Assembly: GCA_028702895.1 (NCBI GenBank)
Contig: JAQVNZ010000024.1
Location: 1-12,074 of the forward strand
Origin: Candidatus Iainarchaeum sp.
GTDB lineage: Archaea > Iainarchaeota > Iainarchaeia > Iainarchaeales > JAAZKV01
Direction of reading: 5' to 3'
Length of the DNA: 12,074 bases
Shown: positions 6,407-12,074 of the stretch, piece after piece
How the letters are laid out: the number at the start of each line of letters is the position of its first letter
Numbering within the stretch: the stretch's first letter is position 1
The notes under the pieces: model-generated
The model's input: the letters and a program-made list of their open reading frames with translations, nothing else
Databases searched by the model: none
Told to the model about the DNA's origin: nothing
Position numbers and translations under genes: made by a program

Positions 6407-6886
6407 TTATTCCTCCCATGGAAATATTTGCCAAATTTTATTATTAATCTTATAATACACACAATTTTCTAGATTCACTCCTTTTTGTGCAGAAATTATA
6501 GCCGTCATTATTTTTTTGGGTTTCTTTTTATTTAAGTATTCTATTATGCATTCTTTTGTTGTGCCTGTGCCAACAGTATCTTCAGTTATAAGGACTTTTT
6601 TATTTTTTATTTCTGGAAGCATTTTCATTGTTACTTTTGGTTTTACTAACTTTGAATAGTAACAATCTGATTCGTGTCTTTTTGCATAGATTGTTCCGAG
6701 AATTATTTGTTTATTATGTTTATTGTAGAATATGTGACAAAGGTGTGTTGCTAATACTAGTCCTCCTTTTGACACTCCTATAATTACATCTGGGGTAAAT
6801 TTTTCTTTAAGAAGTTTTTTATATATTGTATGTGCGGCTTGATTATATTCTGACCAAGTTATTTTATAGTGTTTTTGACTATGCAT
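6407..6886 (-). CDS. purine-type phosphoribosyltransferase
   Basis: This 159-residue type I phosphoribosyltransferase resembles archaeal Gpt/Hpt-like enzymes that join PRPP to a purine base. PDVIIGVSKGGL (32-43) is the early PPi-binding region. VLITEDTVGTGTT (98-110) is the PRPP loop, with Glu102-Asp103 in place of the usual Asp-Asp. The C-terminal IFPWEE (154-159) is typical of this branch. As the first gene of an operon making 7-carboxy-7-deazaguanine it is a good candidate to convert that free base, or a derivative, to its nucleotide, as proposed for the phosphoribosyltransferase of toyocamycin-type clusters. That substrate is inferred; xanthine or guanine salvage is the ordinary alternative. 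The ATG at 6886 is about 26 bases from the shared TATA box, so the mRNA is probably leaderless. Confidence 0.9.
   Translation of the reverse strand: MHSQKHYKITWSEYNQAAHTIYKKLLKEKFTPDVIIGVSKGGLVLATHLCHIFYNKHNKQIILGTIYAKRHESDCYYSKLVKPKVTMKMLPEIKNKKVLITEDTVGTGTTKECIIEYLNKKKPKKIMTAIISAQKGVNLENCVYYKINNKIWQIFPWEE
6411..6417 (-). promoter_or_regulatory. Shine-Dalgarno site GGGAGGA for the QueD-like gene
   Basis: This strong site overlaps the last codons of the phosphoribosyltransferase (Trp-Glu-Glu) and sits six bases before the ATG at 6404. It decides the start against in-frame ATGs at 6419 and 6434. Confidence 0.7.
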
Positions 6887-6908
6887 AAGTATTTTCAGGT
6901 TAATTATC

Positions 6909-6916
6909 TTTAAATA
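6909..6916. promoter_or_regulatory. near-symmetric TATA box serving two divergent leaderless genes
   Basis: TTTAAATA sits midway in a 52-base spacer. Its centre is about 26.5 bases from the ATG at 6886 (- strand) and the same from the ATG at 6939 (+ strand). The TTTAAA core reads almost the same on both strands, and the distance equals the archaeal TATA-to-start spacing. One box could therefore drive the nine-gene operon and the radical SAM gene from their first codons. The shared site suggests linked control. Confidence 0.65.
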
Positions 6917-6938
6917 TTATTCGCAAAGTATATTTTTT

Positions 6939-8639
6939 ATGTTTGTTTTAGTAGAGTCACAAAAATGGAATAAGATTGATAATCGTCCCGATTTGGGAGT
7001 AGCACTTTTAAAGGCAATTCTTAATGAAAATGATTTTGATAATAAATTAGTTTTGGGTCAAACTAGATTTACCAAAGATTTTTTTCTTAAAGAATTTAAT
7101 GAAATTTGTGATTTAGTCAATTCTTTACCAAAGGCTGTTTCTTTTAAGTGGGCAAAATATTTAAAATCTAAATTGAATAACGAGTATGGATTTAAAATAG
7201 AACTGAAAGAAGATTATTCTCTTTTTACTACAACTAATGAGGACAATTTTTTTTCTTTAAGTTCTCAAATGAGATTAAATAAGAATCTTGAATCTATTTT
7301 TGAGCTTTATAATTATTGGTTTGATAAAAAGGATACAAGTATTACTCAAAATTTGTTTAATAATATTAAAAATTTAAAACCAGACGCGGTGGGATTTTCA
7401 TTAAGTTTTCCAGAAAAAATTACTGAGAAAGTTAGAACTCAAATTAAACAAGAGTTAGATATCCCAATTATTCTTGGAGGAAGTTTAACATTTCATGTTT
7501 CTGATCAAGATTTAGATAGATTTTTTTCAAATAATACTTTTGATTATCTTATAAAACAAAGTGGAGATGATGCTTTGCCAAAATTATTATCTTATATCGA
7601 AGGCAAAGAAAAACTAGAAAATATCCCTAATTTGATTTATAAAAAAAGATCAGGCAATATTAAAAAAAATTCGGTTAGTTGGTTAAAAAATTTAGATCTT
7701 TTACCCACTCCAGACTTTAGTGATTTTGAATTAGATAATTATTTTTCTTTAGTTAGAATGTTACCAATGCAAACCTCAAGAGGATGTAGCTGGGCCAAAT
7801 GCGCTTTTTGTACTGATTGGCTCGTACAAGGTCCAGTATATGTTGAGATGAATAAAGAAAAAGTTGTTGCAAATATAGAACAAATGAAAAAAAAATACAA
7901 AACAAATTATTTTTTGTTTCATGATGAAGAACTCCCAGCAGATCGTGCTAATGAATTATCTAAGTTGTTTATTGACAGAAACCTTGAGTCATATTTTCTT
8001 TCACTTGCTCGTTTTGATCCTGCTTTTAATTCCAGATTATTAAATCAAATGTATTCTGCAGGATTTCGAATTCTAACATGGGGCTTAGAAAGTGGATGTC
8101 AAAGAGTTTTAAATTTAATTAATAAAGATACTAAGATTAAAAATAATTCAAAAATATTAAAAGAGTCTCATAATGCAGGTATTTTGAATATTTGCTTTTT
8201 TATGTTAGGCTTTCCCACTGAAACAAAAGAAGAAGCAATAAAAACTATTAATTTTTTAGAAAAAAATAGCCAATTTATTGATTGTGCTTTGTGGGATATT
8301 TTTAAACTTGAGGAGAAATCACAAGTACGTCAGAACCCAAATAAATTTAATATAACAATTAGCAATCGTAAGTTGTCACATGGAGTTTTGCCTTATTTTG
8401 AGTTTGAAACTAGCAAAGGCATGTCTAGAAAGGAAGCAAAGAAATTAAAAGAAGAAATAACCAAAAAAATTATTTCAGGCAAACTAAAAGTGTATAATCA
8501 AAGATTTAAGTATTGGAATTACAATCAAATTGAAACACAATTACTTTATTTAGCTTCAAAGAACAAAGTAGATACTTTTTCAAACCAACCCAATCCAAAT
8601 TTTTTTCAGCAATCAAATCATGAAGAAGAAATAAAATAA
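6939..8639 (+). CDS. radical SAM protein of the B12-binding (COG1032-like) type
   Basis: This 566-residue protein has an N-terminal region (1-140) I do not recognise. A Rossmann-like segment of the cobalamin-binding type follows (KPDAVGFSLSF, then IPIILGGSLTF at 176-185), and then a radical SAM domain. The cluster motif is Cys283, Cys288 and Cys291 (CSWAKCAFC), a CX4CX2C spacing seen in some proteins of this superfamily in place of CX3CX2C. FHDEELPAD (327-335), WGLESGCQRVLNLINKDT (381-398) and FMLGFPTETKEEA (421-433) are typical of the group. No clear DxHxxG cobalamin motif is visible, so B12 binding is uncertain. The substrate is unknown. It shares a divergent promoter with the deazaguanine operon. 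The ATG at 6939 fits a leaderless transcript. Confidence 0.88.
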   Translation: MFVLVESQKWNKIDNRPDLGVALLKAILNENDFDNKLVLGQTRFTKDFFLKEFNEICDLVNSLPKAVSFKWAKYLKSKLNNEYGFKIELKEDYSLFTTTNEDNFFSLSSQMRLNKNLESIFELYNYWFDKKDTSITQNLFNNIKNLKPDAVGFSLSFPEKITEKVRTQIKQELDIPIILGGSLTFHVSDQDLDRFFSNNTFDYLIKQSGDDALPKLLSYIEGKEKLENIPNLIYKKRSGNIKKNSVSWLKNLDLLPTPDFSDFELDNYFSLVRMLPMQTSRGCSWAKCAFCTDWLVQGPVYVEMNKEKVVANIEQMKKKYKTNYFLFHDEELPADRANELSKLFIDRNLESYFLSLARFDPAFNSRLLNQMYSAGFRILTWGLESGCQRVLNLINKDTKIKNNSKILKESHNAGILNICFFMLGFPTETKEEAIKTINFLEKNSQFIDCALWDIFKLEEKSQVRQNPNKFNITISNRKLSHGVLPYFEFETSKGMSRKEAKKLKEEITKKIISGKLKVYNQRFKYWNYNQIETQLLYLASKNKVDTFSNQPNPNFFQQSNHEEEIK

Positions 8640-8646
8640 ATTATTC

Positions 8647-9360
8647 TTAATTTAACTTTATTAATTCTATTTCTTTTTCTATCATTGCAATTTTTTCTGG
8701 ATAAATATCTACTTCTATTACTTTTGGCACATCAAGTTTTAGCAATGTTTTTATTTGTTCTAATTGTTCTGGGTTTTCTTGTAAAAAACCGTGTGTTCTT
8801 GTTCTTTCTCCTTGTTTCCATTGAACTGCTAAATGCAAACCCCTTATTTTGTCTTTTAACTCTAAAAAATCTTTTGGATTGATATTACTTTCAATTGAGT
8901 GACAAGTATCAATAACCAAACCAAGCAAAGGATTTTTTTCTAATAATTTTTTTAGATCTTGTACTGTTTGAAAACCCTTGTTGTGTTCTTTAGAATTCAA
9001 GTTTTCAACACAATTTTTAAAATCATAATCTAAAACCGAATAATCTTTTATTGTATTTGGGTGAAAAACTAGATAATCAGCATTAATTTTTCTTGCTATT
9101 CTAGAACCTTTTTCAATCACTTTTTTTGTAACCAAATTATTAGTATATTCTATTTCATGAAAAGGCATGTGGATTGACTTAAACTTTAATGATTGAATAA
9201 ATTCTAAACAATCTTTTTCAAAATCAAAATCCAACAAATCTTTAGGTGTAGCAAATAACAATTCTATTCCGTCAACATTTTGTTTTTGAATAAACCTTAT
9301 CGCTTCACTATAACTTAATTTTAAATCATAACAAGCCCCAACAGAAATAGCTATAATCAT
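8647..9360 (-). CDS. TIM-barrel sugar-phosphate isomerase/AP endonuclease-like protein
   Basis: This 237-residue protein has the strand pattern of the xylose-isomerase-like TIM barrel (AP endonuclease family 2). Probable metal or active-site residues at strand ends are Glu33 (GIELLF), His64 (SIHMPF), His100 (VFHPN), Glu119 (ENLN), Asp151 and His154 (VIDTCHS), His176 (GLHLAV), His190 and Glu217 (VIEVD). The family includes isomerases, epimerases and endonuclease IV, and these cannot be told apart from one sequence. The short length and lack of a full EndoIV pattern favour a sugar isomerase or epimerase. It converges on the radical SAM gene with only seven bases between stops. It has its own TATA box 28 bases upstream and lies downstream of the UbiA gene on the same strand. 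Confidence 0.85.
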   Translation of the reverse strand: MIIAISVGACYDLKLSYSEAIRFIQKQNVDGIELLFATPKDLLDFDFEKDCLEFIQSLKFKSIHMPFHEIEYTNNLVTKKVIEKGSRIARKINADYLVFHPNTIKDYSVLDYDFKNCVENLNSKEHNKGFQTVQDLKKLLEKNPLLGLVIDTCHSIESNINPKDFLELKDKIRGLHLAVQWKQGERTRTHGFLQENPEQLEQIKTLLKLDVPKVIEVDIYPEKIAMIEKEIELIKLN

Positions 9361-9384
9361 AATTAATTTTTAGCCAGATTAGTT

Positions 9385-9392
9385 TTTTTAAA
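9385..9392 (-). promoter_or_regulatory. TATA box for the TIM-barrel gene
   Basis: On the - strand TTTAAAAA is centred about 28 bases before the ATG at 9360. That fits a leaderless transcript separate from, or in addition to, read-through from the KaiC operon. No Shine-Dalgarno site is visible. Confidence 0.45.
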
Positions 9393-9414
9393 CAAATGTT
9401 TTTTTGTAAGTTAG

Positions 9415-10257
9415 TTAGATTAGGTTCAGAATTATGATTATCGTTTCACACACGAGAATTAATATTACTATTTTATAGAATATTTGTCTATCATAAACCA
9501 AGTTTTTTGTTTGTCTGAATTTATTAGTATAAAAAATTAGTGGGATTATTACAAATAAAAGAATTGAATAAAAAACGTTTAGTGTTTTTGATAATATTGC
9601 AAATGCAATTATTGAGAATGCGAATATTTCTATTAAAATTATTAAGTTTGTTGTTTGATTTTTTCCAATAACTACTGGTAAAGATGCCACTTTGTGGATT
9701 CCATCTCCTAACAAATCTTCAAAATCTTTTACAAAAGATAATCCAATTCCTAGCACAAATAAGAAAAAGAATATTGTTGTGTTCATTGGATTACTTGGAT
9801 ATAAACTCCAACCAGCTAATGGGCAAAGTAATGCGTATAATATTGCTCCGCTAAAATTTCCTATAATAAACTTTTTTTTCAAATAAACTGGTTTGTATGA
9901 ATAAAGGAATGTAAGTATTGTTGCAATTAAGATTATTATTAGTGTTGTAGTGCCTAAAAATAATCCAAGAATAATTGCTATTCCATAAAATATTATTGTT
10001 AATATTATTGCTTGGGTGTCTGTTATTTTTCCTGAAACCAATGGTCTTTCGGGCTTGTTTATTTTATCTATTTCTTTGTCTGAAACAGCATTAAATGTGT
10101 TGAAGGCAGCTACAATACAAGTTAGTGCAATTGCTAGAATAATGAATTGTTGGTCGGGAATTTTGTTTATTGTTACCACTGCGCCTAAAAAAGCACCGAA
10201 TAATGCTAGTGGAATATATTGCGGTGTTATTAATCCGATTAAATCATTTATTCGCAT
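9415..10257 (-). CDS. UbiA-family prenyltransferase, probable digeranylgeranylglyceryl phosphate synthase
   Basis: This 280-residue integral membrane protein with about eight to nine helices is typical of the UbiA family. The first Asp-rich motif is NTFNAVSDKEID (53-64, Asp60 and Asp64), followed by KPERPLVSG (68-76). The second is KDFEDLLGDG (177-186, Asp178, Asp181 and Asp185), followed by ASLPVVIG. YSYKPVYLKKK (119-129) and IGNF are also conserved in the archaeal branch. That branch adds the second geranylgeranyl chain to geranylgeranylglyceryl phosphate in making ether lipids. Other aromatic prenyltransferases of the family are possible. The start follows the V4R stop by five bases, so it is third in a KaiC-V4R-UbiA operon. 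Confidence 0.85.
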   Translation of the reverse strand: MRINDLIGLITPQYIPLALFGAFLGAVVTINKIPDQQFIILAIALTCIVAAFNTFNAVSDKEIDKINKPERPLVSGKITDTQAIILTIIFYGIAIILGLFLGTTTLIIILIATILTFLYSYKPVYLKKKFIIGNFSGAILYALLCPLAGWSLYPSNPMNTTIFFFLFVLGIGLSFVKDFEDLLGDGIHKVASLPVVIGKNQTTNLIILIEIFAFSIIAFAILSKTLNVFYSILLFVIIPLIFYTNKFRQTKNLVYDRQIFYKIVILILVCETIIIILNLI

Positions 10258-10262
10258 AATAA

Positions 10263-10835
10263 TTATTTAATTCCAAGCTTTTTATATTGTTCTTCTCGCA
10301 GTTTTTTTATTTTTTCAGGGTTACTAACAACAAATTCACAATAAGGATCGCCTTTTGCTATACATTTTGTTTCAATGCATTCTAAGTCTGCATTAAATGA
10401 TGCTGAAAATCCTCCTGCGATGAATCCACTTACCAAAAAATCTACTGGATAATTAGTTTTTCCATATGTTTTTGCAAATGGAATTTCTTTAAAATGTGCT
10501 ACATATTCGTTTTTTTCAAAATCTATTTTTGCGATTTCAATTTTTCCCCAACCTGACATTGATACTATTCTTGTTTGCCAGTTTATTATTTGTCTTTTGT
10601 CTTTGAAACCTTCTTTTTTAATAAAATTTTGATTATATTCTTTTGAACCTTCTTTTGTTGCTTTATAAATTTTTTCAAATGCTTTTTTGTAACCTACTTC
10701 ATTGATAGTGTCTTTTTGCCATTCTCTTAAAACAAATGTTGGAATAATGTTCATGGGTATGTTCCAAACTTTTATTTCGCCATCACTAATATTCAAGAAT
10801 TTTGCAAATTTAAACATTTCAAACAAATTTGGCAT
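10263..10835 (-). CDS. V4R-domain protein (predicted small-molecule sensor)
   Basis: This 190-residue protein matches the V4R (4-vinyl reductase) domain. A helical first half (VLREWQKDTINEVGYKKAFE) is followed by a mixed second half with FLVSGFIAGGFSASF (133-147). It ends in the typical IETKCIAKGDPYCEFVV (154-170). Cys153, Cys158 and Cys166 could form a metal or redox site. V4R domains bind hydrophobic ligands or porphyrin precursors, and in archaea they occur beside KaiC-like ATPases in proposed signalling modules. The gene starts two bases after the KaiC stop and ends five bases before the UbiA start, so the three are probably translated together. The ligand is unknown. Confidence 0.85.
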   Translation of the reverse strand: MPNLFEMFKFAKFLNISDGEIKVWNIPMNIIPTFVLREWQKDTINEVGYKKAFEKIYKATKEGSKEYNQNFIKKEGFKDKRQIINWQTRIVSMSGWGKIEIAKIDFEKNEYVAHFKEIPFAKTYGKTNYPVDFLVSGFIAGGFSASFNADLECIETKCIAKGDPYCEFVVSNPEKIKKLREEQYKKLGIK

Positions 10836-10837
10836 TT

Positions 10838-11560
10838 TTACTCACTCGATTTTACGATTATTCCTTTTTTTGTCATTTCGAAAGAGTATATTCCTGATTT
10901 TTGTTTTGTTAATCTAATTTTTGGGATTGTTAATGTTCTAAATCCTTCTTCTCCTTCAACAGAATGTAATACTATTATTGCATCACACAAGAATTCTGAT
11001 AAAGTATCTCTACTATATCCGTCTTGTCCATGAATTATTTCACTTGTTAACATTGCTGTTGCTTTTGTGTTTCTTATTGTGTCAAGAATTAATTTTACTT
11101 TCATTCTAGCAAGGTTTTCAGAATCAATTGGAACAGGTATTACAGAATCCATTATTTGTTGTGCGGTAAAATTTGCGGATTGGTTTGATGGGCCACTAGT
11201 TAAAGATGCTAATGAATCAACCACTATAAATTCAGAATTAATTTTTTTCGCTTCTTTTTGTATTACACTCATAACATCAGGATCATTAGGATCTAAGAAT
11301 AATAATTTTAATTTTCCATTTAATTTTTTGATATCTAAACCAAATTGAGTTAATTGTTCTTCTAAAATTTTTTCGGTTTGTTCAAAAGAAACATATACTG
11401 CTGGTTTTCCTTTTGCCGCCACATTATATGCGGCTTGCATACAAAAAATACTTTTTCCAGTACCTGGATTTCCACTTACTAATGTTAAACTACCTTGTGG
11501 AAGACCACCTTCTATTAAATCATCAAAACCATTTATTCCTGTTGCAATTCGATTAACCAT
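10838..11560 (-). CDS. single-domain KaiC-like RecA-superfamily ATPase
   Basis: This 240-residue ATPase has one KaiC domain, where the cyanobacterial clock protein has two. GINGFDDLIEGGLPQGS (8-24) is the typical start. Walker A is GNPGTGKS (30-37). SFEQT (58-62) gives Glu60 at the catalytic position, with Gln in place of the second Glu. Walker B is FIVVDSL (111-117, Asp115). Archaeal KaiC-like ATPases are proposed hubs of signal transduction and pair with sensor domains such as V4R. The downstream V4R and UbiA genes fit such a module, with membrane lipid or prenyl chemistry as a possible output (inference). The ATG at 11560 has GGAGG six bases upstream and a TATA box about 39 bases upstream, giving a short leader that includes the ribosome site. 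Confidence 0.93.
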   Translation of the reverse strand: MVNRIATGINGFDDLIEGGLPQGSLTLVSGNPGTGKSIFCMQAAYNVAAKGKPAVYVSFEQTEKILEEQLTQFGLDIKKLNGKLKLLFLDPNDPDVMSVIQKEAKKINSEFIVVDSLASLTSGPSNQSANFTAQQIMDSVIPVPIDSENLARMKVKLILDTIRNTKATAMLTSEIIHGQDGYSRDTLSEFLCDAIIVLHSVEGEEGFRTLTIPKIRLTKQKSGIYSFEMTKKGIIVKSSE

Positions 11561-11566
11561 ATTAAT

Positions 11567-11571
11567 CCTCC
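11567..11571 (-). promoter_or_regulatory. Shine-Dalgarno site GGAGG for the KaiC-like gene
   Basis: On the - strand GGAGG, within AAAGGAGG, lies six bases before the ATG at 11560. This gene has a short leader, unlike the leaderless genes at 343, 6886 and 6939. Confidence 0.75.
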
Positions 11572-11595
11572 TTTAGAAAGAGTATACAAAACAAA

Positions 11596-11603
11596 TATAT
11601 AAA
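11596..11603. promoter_or_regulatory. shared TATA box between the KaiC operon and the 71-residue gene
   Basis: TATATAAA (TTTATATA on the other strand) lies in the 70-base divergent spacer. It is about 39 bases from the KaiC ATG, enough for a leader of about 13 bases holding the GGAGG. It is about 31 bases from the ATG at 11631, which would have almost no leader. It is the only good TATA-like element in the spacer, so both genes may use it. Confidence 0.55.
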
Positions 11604-11630
11604 ACTTCTGACTTTAGTATTTTGATTAAA

Positions 11631-11846
11631 ATGAGTATTTCTATCCCTCTATTTGAACAAGGCCCAAAATTTAGTTTTGAAGAAGGAAAAAAAATTCAAA
11701 AATATTATTGGAAAGATGTAAAATTTCGAAATAAATTTAATGGTATTAGAAATGCTTGGTTATTTCAAAAAATCTCTGTTTCTACAGCAGTTGAATTAAT
11801 AAAAAAAGAATTAAAAAAAGCAGAAGAAAAAAATAAATCTAATTGA
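11631..11846 (+). CDS. small conserved-looking protein of unknown function (71 aa)
   Basis: This 71-residue basic protein opens with a hydrophobic MSISIPLFEQGP segment. A charged, aromatic middle follows (FEEGKKIQKYYWKDVKFRNKF), then a lysine/glutamate-rich C-terminal helix. No cysteine, membrane helix or known motif is seen. I prefer the ATG at 11631 to a TTG at 11622, because the shared TATA box predicts transcription start at about 11627. Codon use is like that of its neighbours. I do not recognise the family. Size and charge would suit a nucleic-acid-binding or accessory protein, but that is not evidence of function. It diverges from the KaiC operon and may share its promoter. Confidence 0.65.
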   Translation: MSISIPLFEQGPKFSFEEGKKIQKYYWKDVKFRNKFNGIRNAWLFQKISVSTAVELIKKELKKAEEKNKSN

Positions 11847-11868
11847 AATTTGTAGTGCCTAAAAAGTT

Positions 11869-11876
11869 TTTATATA
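11869..11876 (+). promoter_or_regulatory. possible TATA box for the right-edge transcript
   Basis: TTTATATA predicts transcription start near 11899, which would leave a leader of about 115 bases before the ATG at 12015. Two weaker TATA-like elements follow, at about 11892-11900 (CTATAAAAG) and 11952-11959 (GTATATAG), so the real start is uncertain. Confidence 0.4.
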
Positions 11877-11898
11877 AGTTAACCAATTATACTATAAA

Positions 11899-12012
11899 AG
11901 GCTGTAAAAAGTAGGGTAATAATAACTATTTTCAGAATATACCCCCGCCGCGTATATAGGCTAATTTTCCGAATACCCCGCCATGCTTTTATTTGGTGAA
12001 AAGAGGGGTATT
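11899..12012 (+). ncRNA. possible structured leader or small RNA, GC-rich
   Basis: The stretch from 11941 to 11986 has 26 G or C in 46 bases, far above the rest of the window. It holds two similar segments, at 11935-11949 (GAATATACCCCCGCC) and 11971-11982 (GAATACCCCGCC). Downstream GGGGTATT at 12005-12012 can pair with AATACCCC at 11972-11979 over eight bases, with a 25-base loop, and would cover the ribosome site of the next gene. An upstream GGGTA at 11914-11918 can pair with TACCC at 11940-11944. Alternative pairings are possible. It matches no tRNA or other RNA family that I recognise. GC-rich patches in AT-rich archaea often mark structured RNAs. Confidence 0.4.
11935..11982 (+). repeat. 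imperfect direct repeat GAATA(TA)CCCC(C)GCC, two copies
   Basis: The copies are at 11935-11949 and 11971-11982. They differ by a TA and a C insertion in the first. Both carry the TACCCC block complementary to GGGGTA at 12005-12010. Confidence 0.55.
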
Positions 12013-12014
12013 TT

Positions 12015-12074
12015 ATGAAAAATTATGAAGAACAACTTTCTGTTTGTTTGCAGAATATCAGCAAAGAAGTAGGA
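12015..12074 (+). CDS. N-terminal start of a gene cut by the window edge
   Basis: An open frame of 20 codons begins with the ATG at 12015 and runs off the window (MKNYEEQLSVCLQNISKEVG). A purine-rich GAGGGG at 12003-12008 lies six bases before the ATG and could be the ribosome site, but the same bases can pair with 11972-11979. The peptide looks helical and amphipathic. No family can be assigned from 20 residues. Confidence 0.5.
   Translation, partial: MKNYEEQLSVCLQNISKEVG

Larger units (their letters stand above)
901..6886 (-). other. nine-gene operon for 7-deazaguanine nucleotide metabolism (predicted)
   Basis: Nine - strand genes run from the phosphoribosyltransferase (start 6886) to folE (stop 901). 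Two ATGA stop/start overlaps occur, at 5002-5005 and 3357-3360. Other junctions are 0-5 bases apart, or overlap by 29 bases (queD/queE). The largest gap, about 40 bases, lies before the preferred queD start. One TATA box at 6909-6916 precedes the first gene and no other convincing promoter is visible inside. Co-transcription is therefore well supported. The joint function is inferred from the families present. Confidence 0.85.

Noticed and set aside
901..6886. Ordinary archaeosine or queuosine precursor operon
   Set aside because: Not fully excluded, but there is no QueC, tRNA transglycosylase or ArcS here, and five extra nucleotide- or sugar-handling genes are packed into the same operon, so it is not the best reading.
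901..6886. RiPP cluster built around the SPASM enzyme
   Set aside because: No short precursor-peptide frame, peptidase or exporter is seen next to it, and the neighbours are nucleotide enzymes.
11881..12014. tRNA gene in the GC-rich patch
   Set aside because: There is no T-loop consensus, no cloverleaf and no acceptor stem. The GC content comes from the repeated ACCCC blocks.
1..12074. CRISPR array, insertion sequence or integrase
   Set aside because: No regularly spaced repeats, transposase or recombinase motifs, or terminal inverted repeats were seen.

Overview
The window looks like chromosomal DNA from an AT-rich, lysine-rich archaeon, perhaps a DPANN-type lineage such as Woesearchaeota or Pacearchaeota; the lineage is a guess. 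The archaeal assignment rests on promoters with a TATA box about 26-29 bases before a start codon and no leader, on an archaeal-type UbiA prenyltransferase that probably makes ether lipids, and on a KaiC-like ATPase paired with a V4R-domain protein. Some internal genes instead carry Shine-Dalgarno sites (GGAGG, GAGGTG).

Layout. The left edge (1-900, + strand) holds the tail of one gene, a small Cys-rich probable zinc protein and a multi-pass membrane protein. Positions 901-6886 on the - strand are a tight nine-gene operon. In order of transcription it encodes a purine-type phosphoribosyltransferase, a divergent QueD-like protein, a radical SAM/SPASM protein, a GT-B glycosyltransferase, a HAM1-like NTP pyrophosphatase, an enlarged NDK-like protein, QueD, QueE and FolE. 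Neighbouring genes overlap or lie a few bases apart, except for about 40 bases before queD. A 566-residue radical SAM protein of the B12-binding type (6939-8639, +) diverges from this operon across 52 bases with one near-symmetric TATA box. A TIM-barrel isomerase-like gene (8647-9360, -) follows, then a KaiC-V4R-UbiA operon (9415-11560, -). After these come a 71-residue unknown gene (11631-11846, +) and a GC-rich possible leader before a gene cut by the window edge (from 12015).

How the genes may work together. FolE, QueD and QueE are the first three dedicated steps from GTP to 7-carboxy-7-deazaguanine (CDG). QueC, which makes preQ0, and the tRNA transglycosylase are not in the window. Instead the same operon has enzymes that handle nucleotides: a phosphoribosyltransferase, a HAM1-like pyrophosphatase whose usual base-contact motif is altered, and an NDK-like protein that keeps the phospho-histidine position. 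It also has a glycosyltransferase whose C-terminal half resembles the queuosine mannosyltransferase GTDC1/QTMAN, and a radical SAM/SPASM enzyme. My main inference is that this operon makes a free 7-deazaguanine nucleotide and decorates it, for nucleic-acid modification, as a signal or cofactor, or as a secreted nucleoside. The individual families are well supported. The combined pathway is a hypothesis. The simpler alternative is an archaeosine-precursor operon with extra genes and queC elsewhere.
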